64,000 bases of DNA from Mucilaginibacter pedocola (lineage in GTDB: Bacteria; Bacteroidota; Bacteroidia; Sphingobacteriales; Sphingobacteriaceae). The translations under genes and the position numbers were made by a program. The DNA lies in the NCBI RefSeq assembly GCF_002013915.1, contig NZ_MBTF01000035.1, positions 1 through 64,000 of the forward strand, in the 5' to 3' direction. Shown here one piece after another: positions 50,535-58,664 of this stretch. Numbering within the stretch: position 1 is the stretch's first letter; every line of letters starts with the position of its first letter. Under the pieces are notes generated by a model that was not told where the DNA came from, did no database searches, and saw nothing but the letters and a program-made list of their open reading frames with translations.

Positions 50535-51140
50535 TTACACGCGTATCATTTTGATCAGTAGTTCGGCGGTCTTCATCACGCGGTTAAGGTTGCTTTGGCT
50601 ATCGGTTACCTTGGCTATCATAATGCCGCCTTCTATCAGTGCAATAAGCGAAAGGGCTATGCGCTCGTCGTCCACATCGAATTTAAACTCCTTTGCATTT
50701 ATGCCTTCCTTGATCAGATCTTGTATGTTTTGCTTCCATTCCAATACGGCTTTGGCTGCACGCTCTTTCAACAGGGGGTTGGTATCATCAGCCTCTGTTG
50801 AGGTATTTAAAATAGGGCAACCACCGCGGGGGAAATGCGCTGTGCGGGTGAAATGGTCGTAAACTTGCACATAAACCATCAATTTTTGGTGAAAAGTGGT
50901 GGCTTGGGCTATGCGTTCGCGTATTACCTGCCGCACTTTGCTGTAGTTGTGCTCAAAAACAGCCAAGGCAACATCCTCTTTATTTTCGAAGTTGCCGTAT
51001 ATGCTGCCCTTGGTTAGGCGGGTAGCATCCGTAATATCCGACATGGAGGTGCCGGCATATCCTTTGGTATTAAAGATATCGGCAGTAGTTTCAATAATGA
51101 ATTGGCGGGTCTTTTCGGCCTTGGATAATTTGCTTTCCAT
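50535..51140 (-). CDS. TetR family repressor of the efflux unit
   Basis: This 201-residue protein has an N-terminal TetR helix-turn-helix (FIIETTADIFNTKGYAGTSM, DITDATRLTKGSIYGNFENKEDVAL in parts) and a C-terminal ligand domain of the TetR_C type with FPRGGCPILNTSTEADD, as in AcrR/YxaF-like regulators. The Cys in RGGCPIL is a candidate ligand or redox contact. Four copies of an ATACCnnnnGGTAT palindrome flank its gene on both sides, pointing to autoregulation and control of the transporter and SDR. Confidence 0.93.
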   Translation of the reverse strand: MESKLSKAEKTRQFIIETTADIFNTKGYAGTSMSDITDATRLTKGSIYGNFENKEDVALAVFEHNYSKVRQVIRERIAQATTFHQKLMVYVQVYDHFTRTAHFPRGGCPILNTSTEADDTNPLLKERAAKAVLEWKQNIQDLIKEGINAKEFKFDVDDERIALSLIALIEGGIMIAKVTDSQSNLNRVMKTAELLIKMIRV

Positions 51141-51149
51141 AAAACAAAT

Positions 51150-51163
51150 ATACCAATTGGTAT
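51150..51163. promoter_or_regulatory. TetR operator site 3
   Basis: ATACCAATTGGTAT, a perfect 14-bp palindrome, lies 10 nt before the tetR start codon. Confidence 0.75.
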
Positions 51164-51208
51164 GGTATTTATTTGCTTAGAAGTAAAACGTTTACAAAGC
51201 CCTGAAAT

Positions 51209-51222
51209 ATACCGTTCGGTAT
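51209..51222. promoter_or_regulatory. TetR operator site 4
   Basis: ATACCGTTCGGTAT keeps both half-sites and lies 59 nt upstream of site 3, in the tetR promoter region. Confidence 0.65.
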
Positions 51223-51228
51223 CTTGTA

Positions 51229-53655
51229 TTACTTATGGTTTTTGTTCCAGCCAATTTTCAATTTACCTTCTTCTTCGTGCGCACGGATGTGTAATACAAT
51301 ACCTTTAAAGCGGCGCTTCTTCAATTCTTCGGGGTCGGTAATGTCTTCGTCCTTTTTGGGATTGCGCAGGGGGACATCTAAAGCAATATCGGTTCCGTTA
51401 GTTAGCCCGTAAACACCGGCCACATCCATATTCAACACGCTCGAACTGATCTCCATGGGGTTAATGGTTATCTTATCGCCCATAATATCGAAATCGCCAT
51501 TGAGGGTAGATAAGGTAATGTTATCCAGATCGCGGAAAGGGAAGGCAAACTTGCCCACACTTTTTATCGGCTTAAAGTTGAGCAGAGCTCCGTTGCTTAA
51601 CGTGATCTTTACTTTACCCCTTATAGAGTGTTTTACAATATCGCCGGTATTGGTAACTGAGCCGGTGGTGCTGGTAAGTGCCGATAAATTGCCCCGCAGG
51701 TTTTGGCTGGTGAGGTCGCCCAAACCAAAGTTATCGAAGGCATAAAAAAACTGGCTCACGTTCACGCCCTTGATGTCGGTTTGCATAATAAAATCGTTCA
51801 CCTTGCCCTTCTGCACCAGGTTGCCGTTTAGTTTTAGCGAGCCGCCCGATGTTGCTAAAGCCAGCTGCTTGATACGAATACCATCTTCAGACAGCAGCAG
51901 GTCGGACTTAACATCTTTCGCTAAAAATTTGCGGTAATGCAATTCGTTTATCTTCATGTGCATATCCGCTTTTGCGCTGTTTAGTACTTCGGCGAGGCGC
52001 TTAACCATATCGGCGCTGTTGCCGGATGGTTTGCTCGGCGCTTTTGATGGCTTGGCACTATCCAGGAAACCCAAAAACTCGCCCAGGTAAATTTGCGGGC
52101 TGCTCACTTGCCAGTCTATCAAAATCTTTTCGGGCGCGCTGTAATATAGGTTCATAAAATTCTTTACCGCGCCTTCCATCTTTACAATGCTTTGCCCGCT
52201 TTGCAGCCTGATGTTTTTCAGGAACAGGTCGTTCCCTTTAAAATCAAGCAAAATAGAGCTGTTGGTTAGGTTGAGGTTGCGTGGCACATAACGCACATTG
52301 GCGCCGCTAAGCCCGATGGTACCCTGTACCGCCGGTTTGTTTATTTGCAGGTTTACAACATCCGCTTTATAGCGCAGGTCCATAGCCACCTGCCCCTTGG
52401 TAAACTTGGCCACATTACCAGTAAGCAGGTAATTAAGGTTGGTAACCGGAAAGTTTGCTTTAAAGTTACCCGTAGCAATAGGCACCTCCAGGTTGGTAAT
52501 GCTGCCCGTATCTATCTTAAAAGGTAAATGGCTGTAGCTGCCACTAAATTTCTTCAACCTTATAACTGAGTTGGCATCGCTAAAGCCTTTTCCTTTTATA
52601 TTCTCGTTGGTAAAAACCGCATCAAAGTTGCAATCATCAATAACTGCACCCGGTATGGTGAGTTTATTATCGGTAACCCCGGCAGCAACGTTAAAGTATG
52701 GGTCGCCACCACCGAAACTGCCCGAGATAATGGCTTTTACATTAATAGGCTTATCTAAGTTAAACTTATTCAACACGCGCTGAATATTCGGAGCCAGCAA
52801 AGCCGATGCCCTTCGCCACAACAGCTTTTCGTTAGTGAGGTGGAATGCAAAACTATCATCGCCTTCGCCGGTAACAAACAGGGTATTTAAGCCGAACACA
52901 TCGCCACCGATATCGAAATTATTGGACTTTACGGATATTTTGCCCGTTTCTTCATTAAAACCGGCATCCAAATCGGTATTTATCTGCCTGTTTTTAATAA
53001 AACTGCCACGTTTAGTATTAAACGCAAGGCTTTTAGCCAACACATTCAGGTGTACATTGGCATGCCAGCCAGTATCGGGATAAGTCATTTTACCGGCAAG
53101 CTGGCTCACCGCGAAATTGAACAACTTGTGCGCCTTTTGATTATCGATGGTGAAGTTTACATTAGCCAGGCTAAAGCGCTTCAATTGGGTAGACGAATTG
53201 CTTTCGTTCGCTTCAGCCTTTACTTTCTCTTTTTTGCTTTTCTTGAAAACCGAGGTATTGCTGTAGCCCAGGCTATCGGTATACAGGTCGATAGCTGCAT
53301 TATCTATATCGATATTGTTGATGCTGATAACACCACGCAGCAAAGCAGCAGCGTTAACCGATACATTGAATTCTTTTGAATTGAGTAAAGTATGGTGGTG
53401 CTTAGGGAATTGCCTGTCGCGGATAACTACATCCCTCAACGATAGTGATACATCGGGGAAGTTGGAGAAGAACGACGGGCGGATATCGCCAACGGTAAGC
53501 GAGCCATCTAAATTCTCGTTGAGTTTTTTAATGACCTGCGCCAGTACTTTTTCCTTGTTATTAGATACATATATAGTGGCACCCACCGCCAGCAATACAA
53601 CCAGCAGAATGAGCGCGCCAAGCACTTTTAACGATATTTTTAACCACTTAGGCAT
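51229..53655 (-). CDS. AsmA family envelope protein
   Basis: This 808-residue protein has one N-terminal membrane helix (VLGALILLVVLLAVGATIYV) and a very long periplasmic beta-rich region, with an AsmA-like N-terminal domain (LNENLDGSLTVGDIRPSFFSNFPDVSLSLRDV in parts) and an AsmA_2 C-terminal domain (FDIMGDKITINPMEIS, VLNMDVAGVYGL). AsmA-like proteins form hydrophobic grooves and bridge the envelope for phospholipid transport to the outer membrane. The gene appears monocistronic, and the four palindromic operators lie beyond its 3' end. Confidence 0.9.
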   Translation of the reverse strand: MPKWLKISLKVLGALILLVVLLAVGATIYVSNNKEKVLAQVIKKLNENLDGSLTVGDIRPSFFSNFPDVSLSLRDVVIRDRQFPKHHHTLLNSKEFNVSVNAAALLRGVISINNIDIDNAAIDLYTDSLGYSNTSVFKKSKKEKVKAEANESNSSTQLKRFSLANVNFTIDNQKAHKLFNFAVSQLAGKMTYPDTGWHANVHLNVLAKSLAFNTKRGSFIKNRQINTDLDAGFNEETGKISVKSNNFDIGGDVFGLNTLFVTGEGDDSFAFHLTNEKLLWRRASALLAPNIQRVLNKFNLDKPINVKAIISGSFGGGDPYFNVAAGVTDNKLTIPGAVIDDCNFDAVFTNENIKGKGFSDANSVIRLKKFSGSYSHLPFKIDTGSITNLEVPIATGNFKANFPVTNLNYLLTGNVAKFTKGQVAMDLRYKADVVNLQINKPAVQGTIGLSGANVRYVPRNLNLTNSSILLDFKGNDLFLKNIRLQSGQSIVKMEGAVKNFMNLYYSAPEKILIDWQVSSPQIYLGEFLGFLDSAKPSKAPSKPSGNSADMVKRLAEVLNSAKADMHMKINELHYRKFLAKDVKSDLLLSEDGIRIKQLALATSGGSLKLNGNLVQKGKVNDFIMQTDIKGVNVSQFFYAFDNFGLGDLTSQNLRGNLSALTSTTGSVTNTGDIVKHSIRGKVKITLSNGALLNFKPIKSVGKFAFPFRDLDNITLSTLNGDFDIMGDKITINPMEISSSVLNMDVAGVYGLTNGTDIALDVPLRNPKKDEDITDPEELKKRRFKGIVLHIRAHEEEGKLKIGWNKNHK

Positions 53656-53773
53656 TTTAATTGATTTACCTAAGAAAAAACATCGCCCCGTTTTGTTTTA
53701 CTTTAAGTGGTGGTAACTAATAATTTACCGCAAAAACTCATAGCTTTCGGGAATAAACGACGCTTACCGTTGG

Positions 53774-54145
53774 TTACTTAGACTTTTTAGGCGCCTTTAA
53801 GTTCTCCTGTAGACGGTACTCCACTATCTTCCTCACCAGGTCCAGCGGCATGGGTTTATTCAACGGGAATTGAATAGAGCCTTTTGCGCTTTTGAATTTG
53901 TTGGCGGCGATATCCTCAGCAAAAACAACAATGGCTTCCGAGCCGGGGTAAAGCCCGATGTGTTTTTCGTAAGCGGCAAAATGCGCCAGCAGCCCTTTGT
54001 ATTTATAGGTAGGGATAGCGTAGCTGATGCTTTCTTCTGCATCGGGCATCACTTCATAAATGGTTCGTTTAACATCATCCATGGCGTCCTGCGCCTCTTG
54101 CGGAAACCAACTGTAATATTCTTCAACGTTTTTAGGGGTTCTCAT
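53774..54145 (-). CDS. DUF1801 family protein
   Basis: This 123-residue protein fits the YdhG/YjbR-like DUF1801 family: IYEVMPDAEESISYAIPTYKYKGLLAHFAAYEKHIGLYPG (in parts), then FKSAKGSIQFPLNKPMPLDLVRKIVEYR. The fold is a small iron-chaperone-like domain; the function is not firmly known. It follows the VOC protein gene by 12 nt and is likely in the same operon. Confidence 0.9.
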   Translation of the reverse strand: MRTPKNVEEYYSWFPQEAQDAMDDVKRTIYEVMPDAEESISYAIPTYKYKGLLAHFAAYEKHIGLYPGSEAIVVFAEDIAANKFKSAKGSIQFPLNKPMPLDLVRKIVEYRLQENLKAPKKSK

Positions 54146-54157
54146 AACTATGGGGTA

Positions 54158-54634
54158 TTATTTATTGTAATAAGCAGCCTCTAAAGCGGCAACGTCCAGT
54201 TTTACCATTTGCAACATGGCCTGCATGGCTCGCTGCGCACCGGCGGCATCGGCACCACCCAATACCTGCCCCAAAACATCGGGGATGATCTGCCACGATA
54301 CGCCGTATTTATCAGTTATCCAGCCGCACTTCATCGGTGTGCCTTCTTCGGCAAGTTTATCCCAAAGCTCGTCAACCTCTGCCTGGTCTTTACACTTCAC
54401 AAAAAATGAAATAGCCGGGCCATCTATCTTGTACATAGGCCCGCCGTCAAGTATCATAAACTCCACATCCTCCAACTCAAAGGTAGCCGTGAATACTTTC
54501 CCTTGTTTATCCGGGCTTTCGCCGGGGAAGCGGCGCACATTCTTAATACTCGAGTTTTTGAACACGGAAGTGTAATATTCAATGGCCTCATCCACATTGC
54601 CGTTGAACCATAAAAACGGTGCTATCTTTTGCAT
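54158..54634 (-). CDS. VOC family protein, PhnB-like
   Basis: This 158-residue vicinal-oxygen-chelate protein has APFLWFNGNVDEAIEYYTSVF at the N-terminus, FTATFELEDVEFMILDGGP and the C-terminal MKCGWITDKYGVSWQIIPDVLGQVL (in parts). It matches the PhnB-like group often encoded beside DUF1801 proteins. There is no clear catalytic assignment. A -7 box (TATATTTG on the minus strand, 54660-54667) would give a leader of about 20 nt. Confidence 0.9.
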   Translation of the reverse strand: MQKIAPFLWFNGNVDEAIEYYTSVFKNSSIKNVRRFPGESPDKQGKVFTATFELEDVEFMILDGGPMYKIDGPAISFFVKCKDQAEVDELWDKLAEEGTPMKCGWITDKYGVSWQIIPDVLGQVLGGADAAGAQRAMQAMLQMVKLDVAALEAAYYNK

Positions 54635-54737
54635 AATGTTTTGGTTTATATCAGTTTATCAAATATACGGCCGCTAAGCCACCATAACAGGGTGTTATTG
54701 CGACTATTTTACGGGCTGGACGCGGCCGGTGCCGTTT

Positions 54738-54770
54738 ACATAGCGATGGGTTTTAAACCCATCGCTATGT
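54738..54770. repeat. Perfect palindrome with 16-bp arms
   Basis: ACATAGCGATGGGTTT and its complement flank a single T, followed by TTTTTGC. It may act as a terminator or be one copy of a dispersed palindromic element. Confidence 0.6.
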
Positions 54771-54878
54771 TTTTGCAATACAATATACTCTATTTAAGTT
54801 TCCATTCCGCCATGCCAATTATTTTCCGTTAGGTACGAGTTTGCAACCAAGCGTTTTTTATTACTAATTTTATGAACT

Positions 54879-55355
54879 ATGAAAAACGTACCAACCCTGT
54901 ACAACTGGGTGGGCGGCAATGATGCACTGGAGAACCTTACCAGGGTGTTCTACGATAAGGTTTTGAAAGACGAATTGCTGCACCCGGTGTTCAAAAGTAT
55001 GTCGGCCGCGCATACCAAACACGTGGCGCATTTTATCGGCGAGGTATTCGGCGGACCGCCGCTTTATACAGAAGGCGATGAAGGCAGCCACGCCAAAATG
55101 GTATCGCACCATATTGGAAAATTGCTAACCGAAGCACAACGCCAACGTTGGATGACCCTGCTGCTGGAAAGCGCCGACGAGGTGGGCGTAGCCGATGACC
55201 CCGAGTTTCGGTCTGCCCTGGTTGCTTACCTGGAGTGGGGCAGCCGCATAGCTGTAATAAATTCTAACCTTACTGATAACCCTTTGCAGCACGATGCACC
55301 TATGCCCCAATGGGGATGGGGTGTACCTGGCGGCCCTTATATACCCGAGCCATGA
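54879..55355 (+). CDS. Group II truncated haemoglobin
   Basis: This 158-residue globin has LYNWVGGNDALENLTRVFYDKVL at the N-terminus, HTKHVAHFIGEVFGGPPLYT, the proximal-His region KMVSHHIGKLLTEAQRQRW and the group II tryptophan/phenylalanine pattern in WMTLLLESADEVG (in parts). The C-terminal tail, MPQWGWGVPGGPYIPEP, is longer than in most family members. It would bind O2 or NO. Its stop overlaps the ATG of the sensor kinase gene (ATGA), so globin and kinase are translationally coupled. Confidence 0.93.
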   Translation: MKNVPTLYNWVGGNDALENLTRVFYDKVLKDELLHPVFKSMSAAHTKHVAHFIGEVFGGPPLYTEGDEGSHAKMVSHHIGKLLTEAQRQRWMTLLLESADEVGVADDPEFRSALVAYLEWGSRIAVINSNLTDNPLQHDAPMPQWGWGVPGGPYIPEP

Positions 55356-56764
55356 ACGACGTAAAACTTGAGGTTACTTTAGAAGAACTAAAGGCCATCC
55401 CCGTATTAAGCGAAGTGCCAGACGACCAGCTGCAATGGTTTTTAGATGCCGGCGAGGTAGTTACTTTTGAAGAAGGCGAACGCGTATTTGAATTTGGCGA
55501 TGCCGTGAAATATACCACGGTATTGCTCGAAGGGCGCATACGTATATGCGCTACACAAGGTGGCAAGTACCGCGAAATAGCCGTGATACGCGAGCAGGGG
55601 ATAACGGGCTACCTGCCATTCTCGCGCGCAAAAAAAACGCCGGGCTTTGGCGAATGCGTTAGAAGGGTGCGTTTGCTAACCGTGCCTGCTGATAAGATAA
55701 AAGAAGCCACCAAAATACACTACGAACTCACCGAGGCCCTGGTACACACCATGACCAGCCGCGTACGCGATTTTACATCGCTGCAGCAGCAAAACGAAAA
55801 GATGTTTGCCTTAGGTAAGCTATCGGCCGGTTTGGCGCACGAATTGAATAATCCCGCTGCGGCTATCAGTCGCGGTGCATCATCGCTGGATAAGCAGATA
55901 AAAAACCTGCCTGCCATGTTCAAAGCTATCGTATCGCTGAATATGAAGCCCGAAAAGGTAGATAAGGTGAACGAATTACTGGTAAGCCGCGCCAACCAAA
56001 CCGACCGTCCCGTGCTGAGCATGATGGATAAGGCCGACCACGAGGATGCCCTTGCCGATTGGTTGCTTGACCACGATATTAAAAAACTGGAGTTTGCCGA
56101 GAACCTGGTGGATTTTGATTTTAAGCCTGCCGACCTCGACCACATGAACGCCTGCACGCCATCCCCGCAATTGGAAATTGTACTGGCCTGGGTGAACAAT
56201 TACCTGCTGGCCACCAAAATGATAGACGATGTGAAAGAATCGGCGCAGCGTATTTCTCAATTGGTTACATCGGTGAAGAACTTTACCCACATGGACCGCG
56301 ATACCGATAAGCAATTGATGGACATACACGCAGGTATACGCAATACCCTTACTATGCTTAACTACAAGCTGAAGAAGGGCAATGTAAAACTGGTGGAAGA
56401 TTTTGACCTGACACTGCCGCAGGTAAGAGCCATGGCGGGAGAACTAAACCAGGTTTGGACCAACGTGATTGATAATGCCATTGATGCCATGGAGCCTAAC
56501 GGCGGCGGCACGCTGGAGATACGCACCCGTAAAGACCGTCAGTTTGTGCAGGTAATTATAAAAGATAACGGGCCGGGCATACCCGAAGAACTGCAATCGC
56601 AGATATTCGACCCGTTTTTTACAACCAAGGAAATGGGCAAAGGTACCGGGCTGGGGCTTGATGTGGTGAGCCGCATCATCAGGCAGCACAACGGCACCGT
56701 GAAAGTGCATTCGGTACCGGGGGATACCGAGTTTGAAATTTGTTTCCCTTTAAACGACGACTAA
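55352..56764 (+). CDS. Cyclic-nucleotide-domain histidine kinase
   Basis: From the ATG at 55352 there are 470 residues: an N-terminal cNMP-binding-like domain (about residues 15-130, with VVTFEEGERVFEFGDAV and LLEGRIRI), a helical linker, the H-box KLSAGLAHELNNPAAAI, a connecting region, and HATPase_c with NVIDNAIDAM (N box), DNGPGIPEEL (G1) and TTKEMGKGTGLGLDVV (G2). It has no membrane segment, so it is a soluble sensor. An overlap with the globin gene and a 15-nt gap to the receiver-fusion gene make a three-gene signalling unit. Confidence 0.93.
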   Translation: MNDVKLEVTLEELKAIPVLSEVPDDQLQWFLDAGEVVTFEEGERVFEFGDAVKYTTVLLEGRIRICATQGGKYREIAVIREQGITGYLPFSRAKKTPGFGECVRRVRLLTVPADKIKEATKIHYELTEALVHTMTSRVRDFTSLQQQNEKMFALGKLSAGLAHELNNPAAAISRGASSLDKQIKNLPAMFKAIVSLNMKPEKVDKVNELLVSRANQTDRPVLSMMDKADHEDALADWLLDHDIKKLEFAENLVDFDFKPADLDHMNACTPSPQLEIVLAWVNNYLLATKMIDDVKESAQRISQLVTSVKNFTHMDRDTDKQLMDIHAGIRNTLTMLNYKLKKGNVKLVEDFDLTLPQVRAMAGELNQVWTNVIDNAIDAMEPNGGGTLEIRTRKDRQFVQVIIKDNGPGIPEELQSQIFDPFFTTKEMGKGTGLGLDVVSRIIRQHNGTVKVHSVPGDTEFEICFPLNDD

Positions 56765-56779
56765 ACACTACCAAAAAAC

Positions 56780-58438
56780 ATGGACCAACCTATCATATTT
56801 GCTATTGACGACGACCCGCAGGTACTGCGGGCCATAACGCGCGATTTAAAAAGCCAATACCGGCAAGATTACCGCATACTGAGCACCACATCCGTGAAAG
56901 AAGCTTTAGACAGTTTACTGGAGCTAAAGAATAAAGGCGAAGTAGTGGCGATGTTCGTATCAGACCAGCGCATGCCCGAAATGGAGGGTGTTGATTTCCT
57001 GTGCAAGGCATTAACGTTTTTCCCGCAGGCCAAGCGCGTATTGCTTACTGCTTATGCTGATACCGATGCGGCTATAAAAGCCATTAATGATGTAAAGCTC
57101 GATTATTACCTCACCAAGCCATGGGACCCACCCGAGGAAAAACTGTATCCCGTAATAACCGATATGCTGGAAGACTGGCAGGGCAACTACCGCCCCGATT
57201 TTAAGGGTATAAAAGTTATCGGCTACCAGTTCTCGCCAAAATCGCACGACATTAAGGAATTCCTCTCGGGATACCTGGTGCCGTATTTATGGCTGGATGC
57301 CCATTCAGATGAAGCAAAAAAACTTTCTGAGGTTAATAAACTGGAAGCAAAGGACCTCCCCGCAATCATATTTGCCGACGGTGCTTTGTTGAAAACACCA
57401 TCGGTACGTGATATAGCCGCCAAAATAGGCCTAAGCCAATCGGCCAAGAACGAATTGTACGATGTGGTTATCATAGGCGCAGGGCCCGCGGGCTTAGCGG
57501 CTTCGGTATATGGTTCATCAGAAGGATTGAAGACTTTGCTGATAGAGCGTAAAGTACCGGGCGGGCAAGCGGGCACCAGTTCGCGGATAGAGAACTACCT
57601 CGGTTTTCCGGCGGGCCTAAGCGGTGCCGACCTCACGCGCAGAGCCATTACACAATCTACCCGTTTTGGTACCGATTTTCTGTCGCCGCAATCGGTAAAG
57701 GAAATTAAGCTGAAAGATAACTATAAAACCGTGGTGATGGACGATGGTACAGAAGTGCTCACCAAATCGGTAGTAATAACCACCGGTGTTGATTACCGCC
57801 AGCTAACCACGCCGGGTATCGACCAGTTTACCGGCGCAGGCATATACTACGGCGCCGCCATGACGGAGGCTGCATCATGCAAAGATGCCAATGTATACAT
57901 TGTAGGTGGCGGTAACTCGGCAGGGCAGGCCGCTATGTACCTTTCTAAATTTGCCAAACAGGTTTATATCCTCATCCGTAAGGAGGACCTAACGGCCACC
58001 ATGTCGGCATACCTTATCGATCAGATAGACGGCGTGAACAATATTACGCTGCTACCTTGCTGCGAAATTACCGAGGCCCGTGGCGAAAACCGCTTACAGC
58101 ATTTAACCATTAAAAACCTCAACAATGGCGAATGCAGAAAAGTAGATGCCGATGCGCTTTATATATTTATTGGTGCCAAACCGTTTACCGATTGGCTGGG
58201 TAAAGCCGTTATTAAAAACGACCGTGGCTTTGTAGAAACCGGCCGCGACCTGAACAGCTGCCAGGATTTTGAAAAGATATGGAAGTGGAACCGCGACCCA
58301 TACCTGCTGGAAACCAGCATACCCGGTATTTTTGCCGCAGGCGATGTACGCGCAGGTGCCATGAATAGGGTGGCTTCGGCCGTTGGCGAGGGGTCCATGG
58401 CGATTAGCTTTGTGCATAAGTATTTGGCAGAGATATAA
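56780..58438 (+). CDS. Receiver domain fused to thioredoxin-like and thioredoxin-reductase-like domains
   Basis: The 552 residues contain a receiver domain (acidic pocket FAIDDDP, phosphoacceptor in FVSDQRMPEMEG, LLTAYAD and YLTKPWD), a thioredoxin/glutaredoxin-fold segment at about 145-220 with SPKS where CxxC would be, and a thioredoxin-reductase-like flavoprotein from about 228. The FAD motif is VVIIGAGPAGLAASVYG, the NADPH motif is YIVGGGNSAGQAAMYL, and the closing motif is GIFAAGDVRAGAMNRVASAVGEG. The usual CxxC redox pair is replaced by YYGAAMTEAASC, so disulfide reduction is not expected. Output is probably redox- or NADPH-linked signalling. Confidence 0.93.
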   Translation: MDQPIIFAIDDDPQVLRAITRDLKSQYRQDYRILSTTSVKEALDSLLELKNKGEVVAMFVSDQRMPEMEGVDFLCKALTFFPQAKRVLLTAYADTDAAIKAINDVKLDYYLTKPWDPPEEKLYPVITDMLEDWQGNYRPDFKGIKVIGYQFSPKSHDIKEFLSGYLVPYLWLDAHSDEAKKLSEVNKLEAKDLPAIIFADGALLKTPSVRDIAAKIGLSQSAKNELYDVVIIGAGPAGLAASVYGSSEGLKTLLIERKVPGGQAGTSSRIENYLGFPAGLSGADLTRRAITQSTRFGTDFLSPQSVKEIKLKDNYKTVVMDDGTEVLTKSVVITTGVDYRQLTTPGIDQFTGAGIYYGAAMTEAASCKDANVYIVGGGNSAGQAAMYLSKFAKQVYILIRKEDLTATMSAYLIDQIDGVNNITLLPCCEITEARGENRLQHLTIKNLNNGECRKVDADALYIFIGAKPFTDWLGKAVIKNDRGFVETGRDLNSCQDFEKIWKWNRDPYLLETSIPGIFAAGDVRAGAMNRVASAVGEGSMAISFVHKYLAEI

Positions 58439-58466
58439 ATAAACCGCTATTTAACGGCTTTAAGTA

Positions 58467-58500
58467 AAGGCTGGCTCATTTTGGGCCGGCCTTTTTGTTT
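58467..58500 (+). terminator. Terminator of the globin/kinase/receiver unit
   Basis: AGGCTGGCTC pairs with GGGCCGGCCT using G-U pairs, followed by TTTTTGTTTT. Confidence 0.75.
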
Positions 58501-58664
58501 TTCTATAGCTGCCGTTTCAATAGTTTCAAGCCGGGCGGTTGTCTAATGAAATTTTTGTAAGGCGATTAGGGCACATGTTGGGTTATTCGCAAAAGTTTTC
58601 TTAATTTTATTTAGACCAATTATAAATAATTGTATCTTCGCCGCACTTAATCCCCTCAGATACA

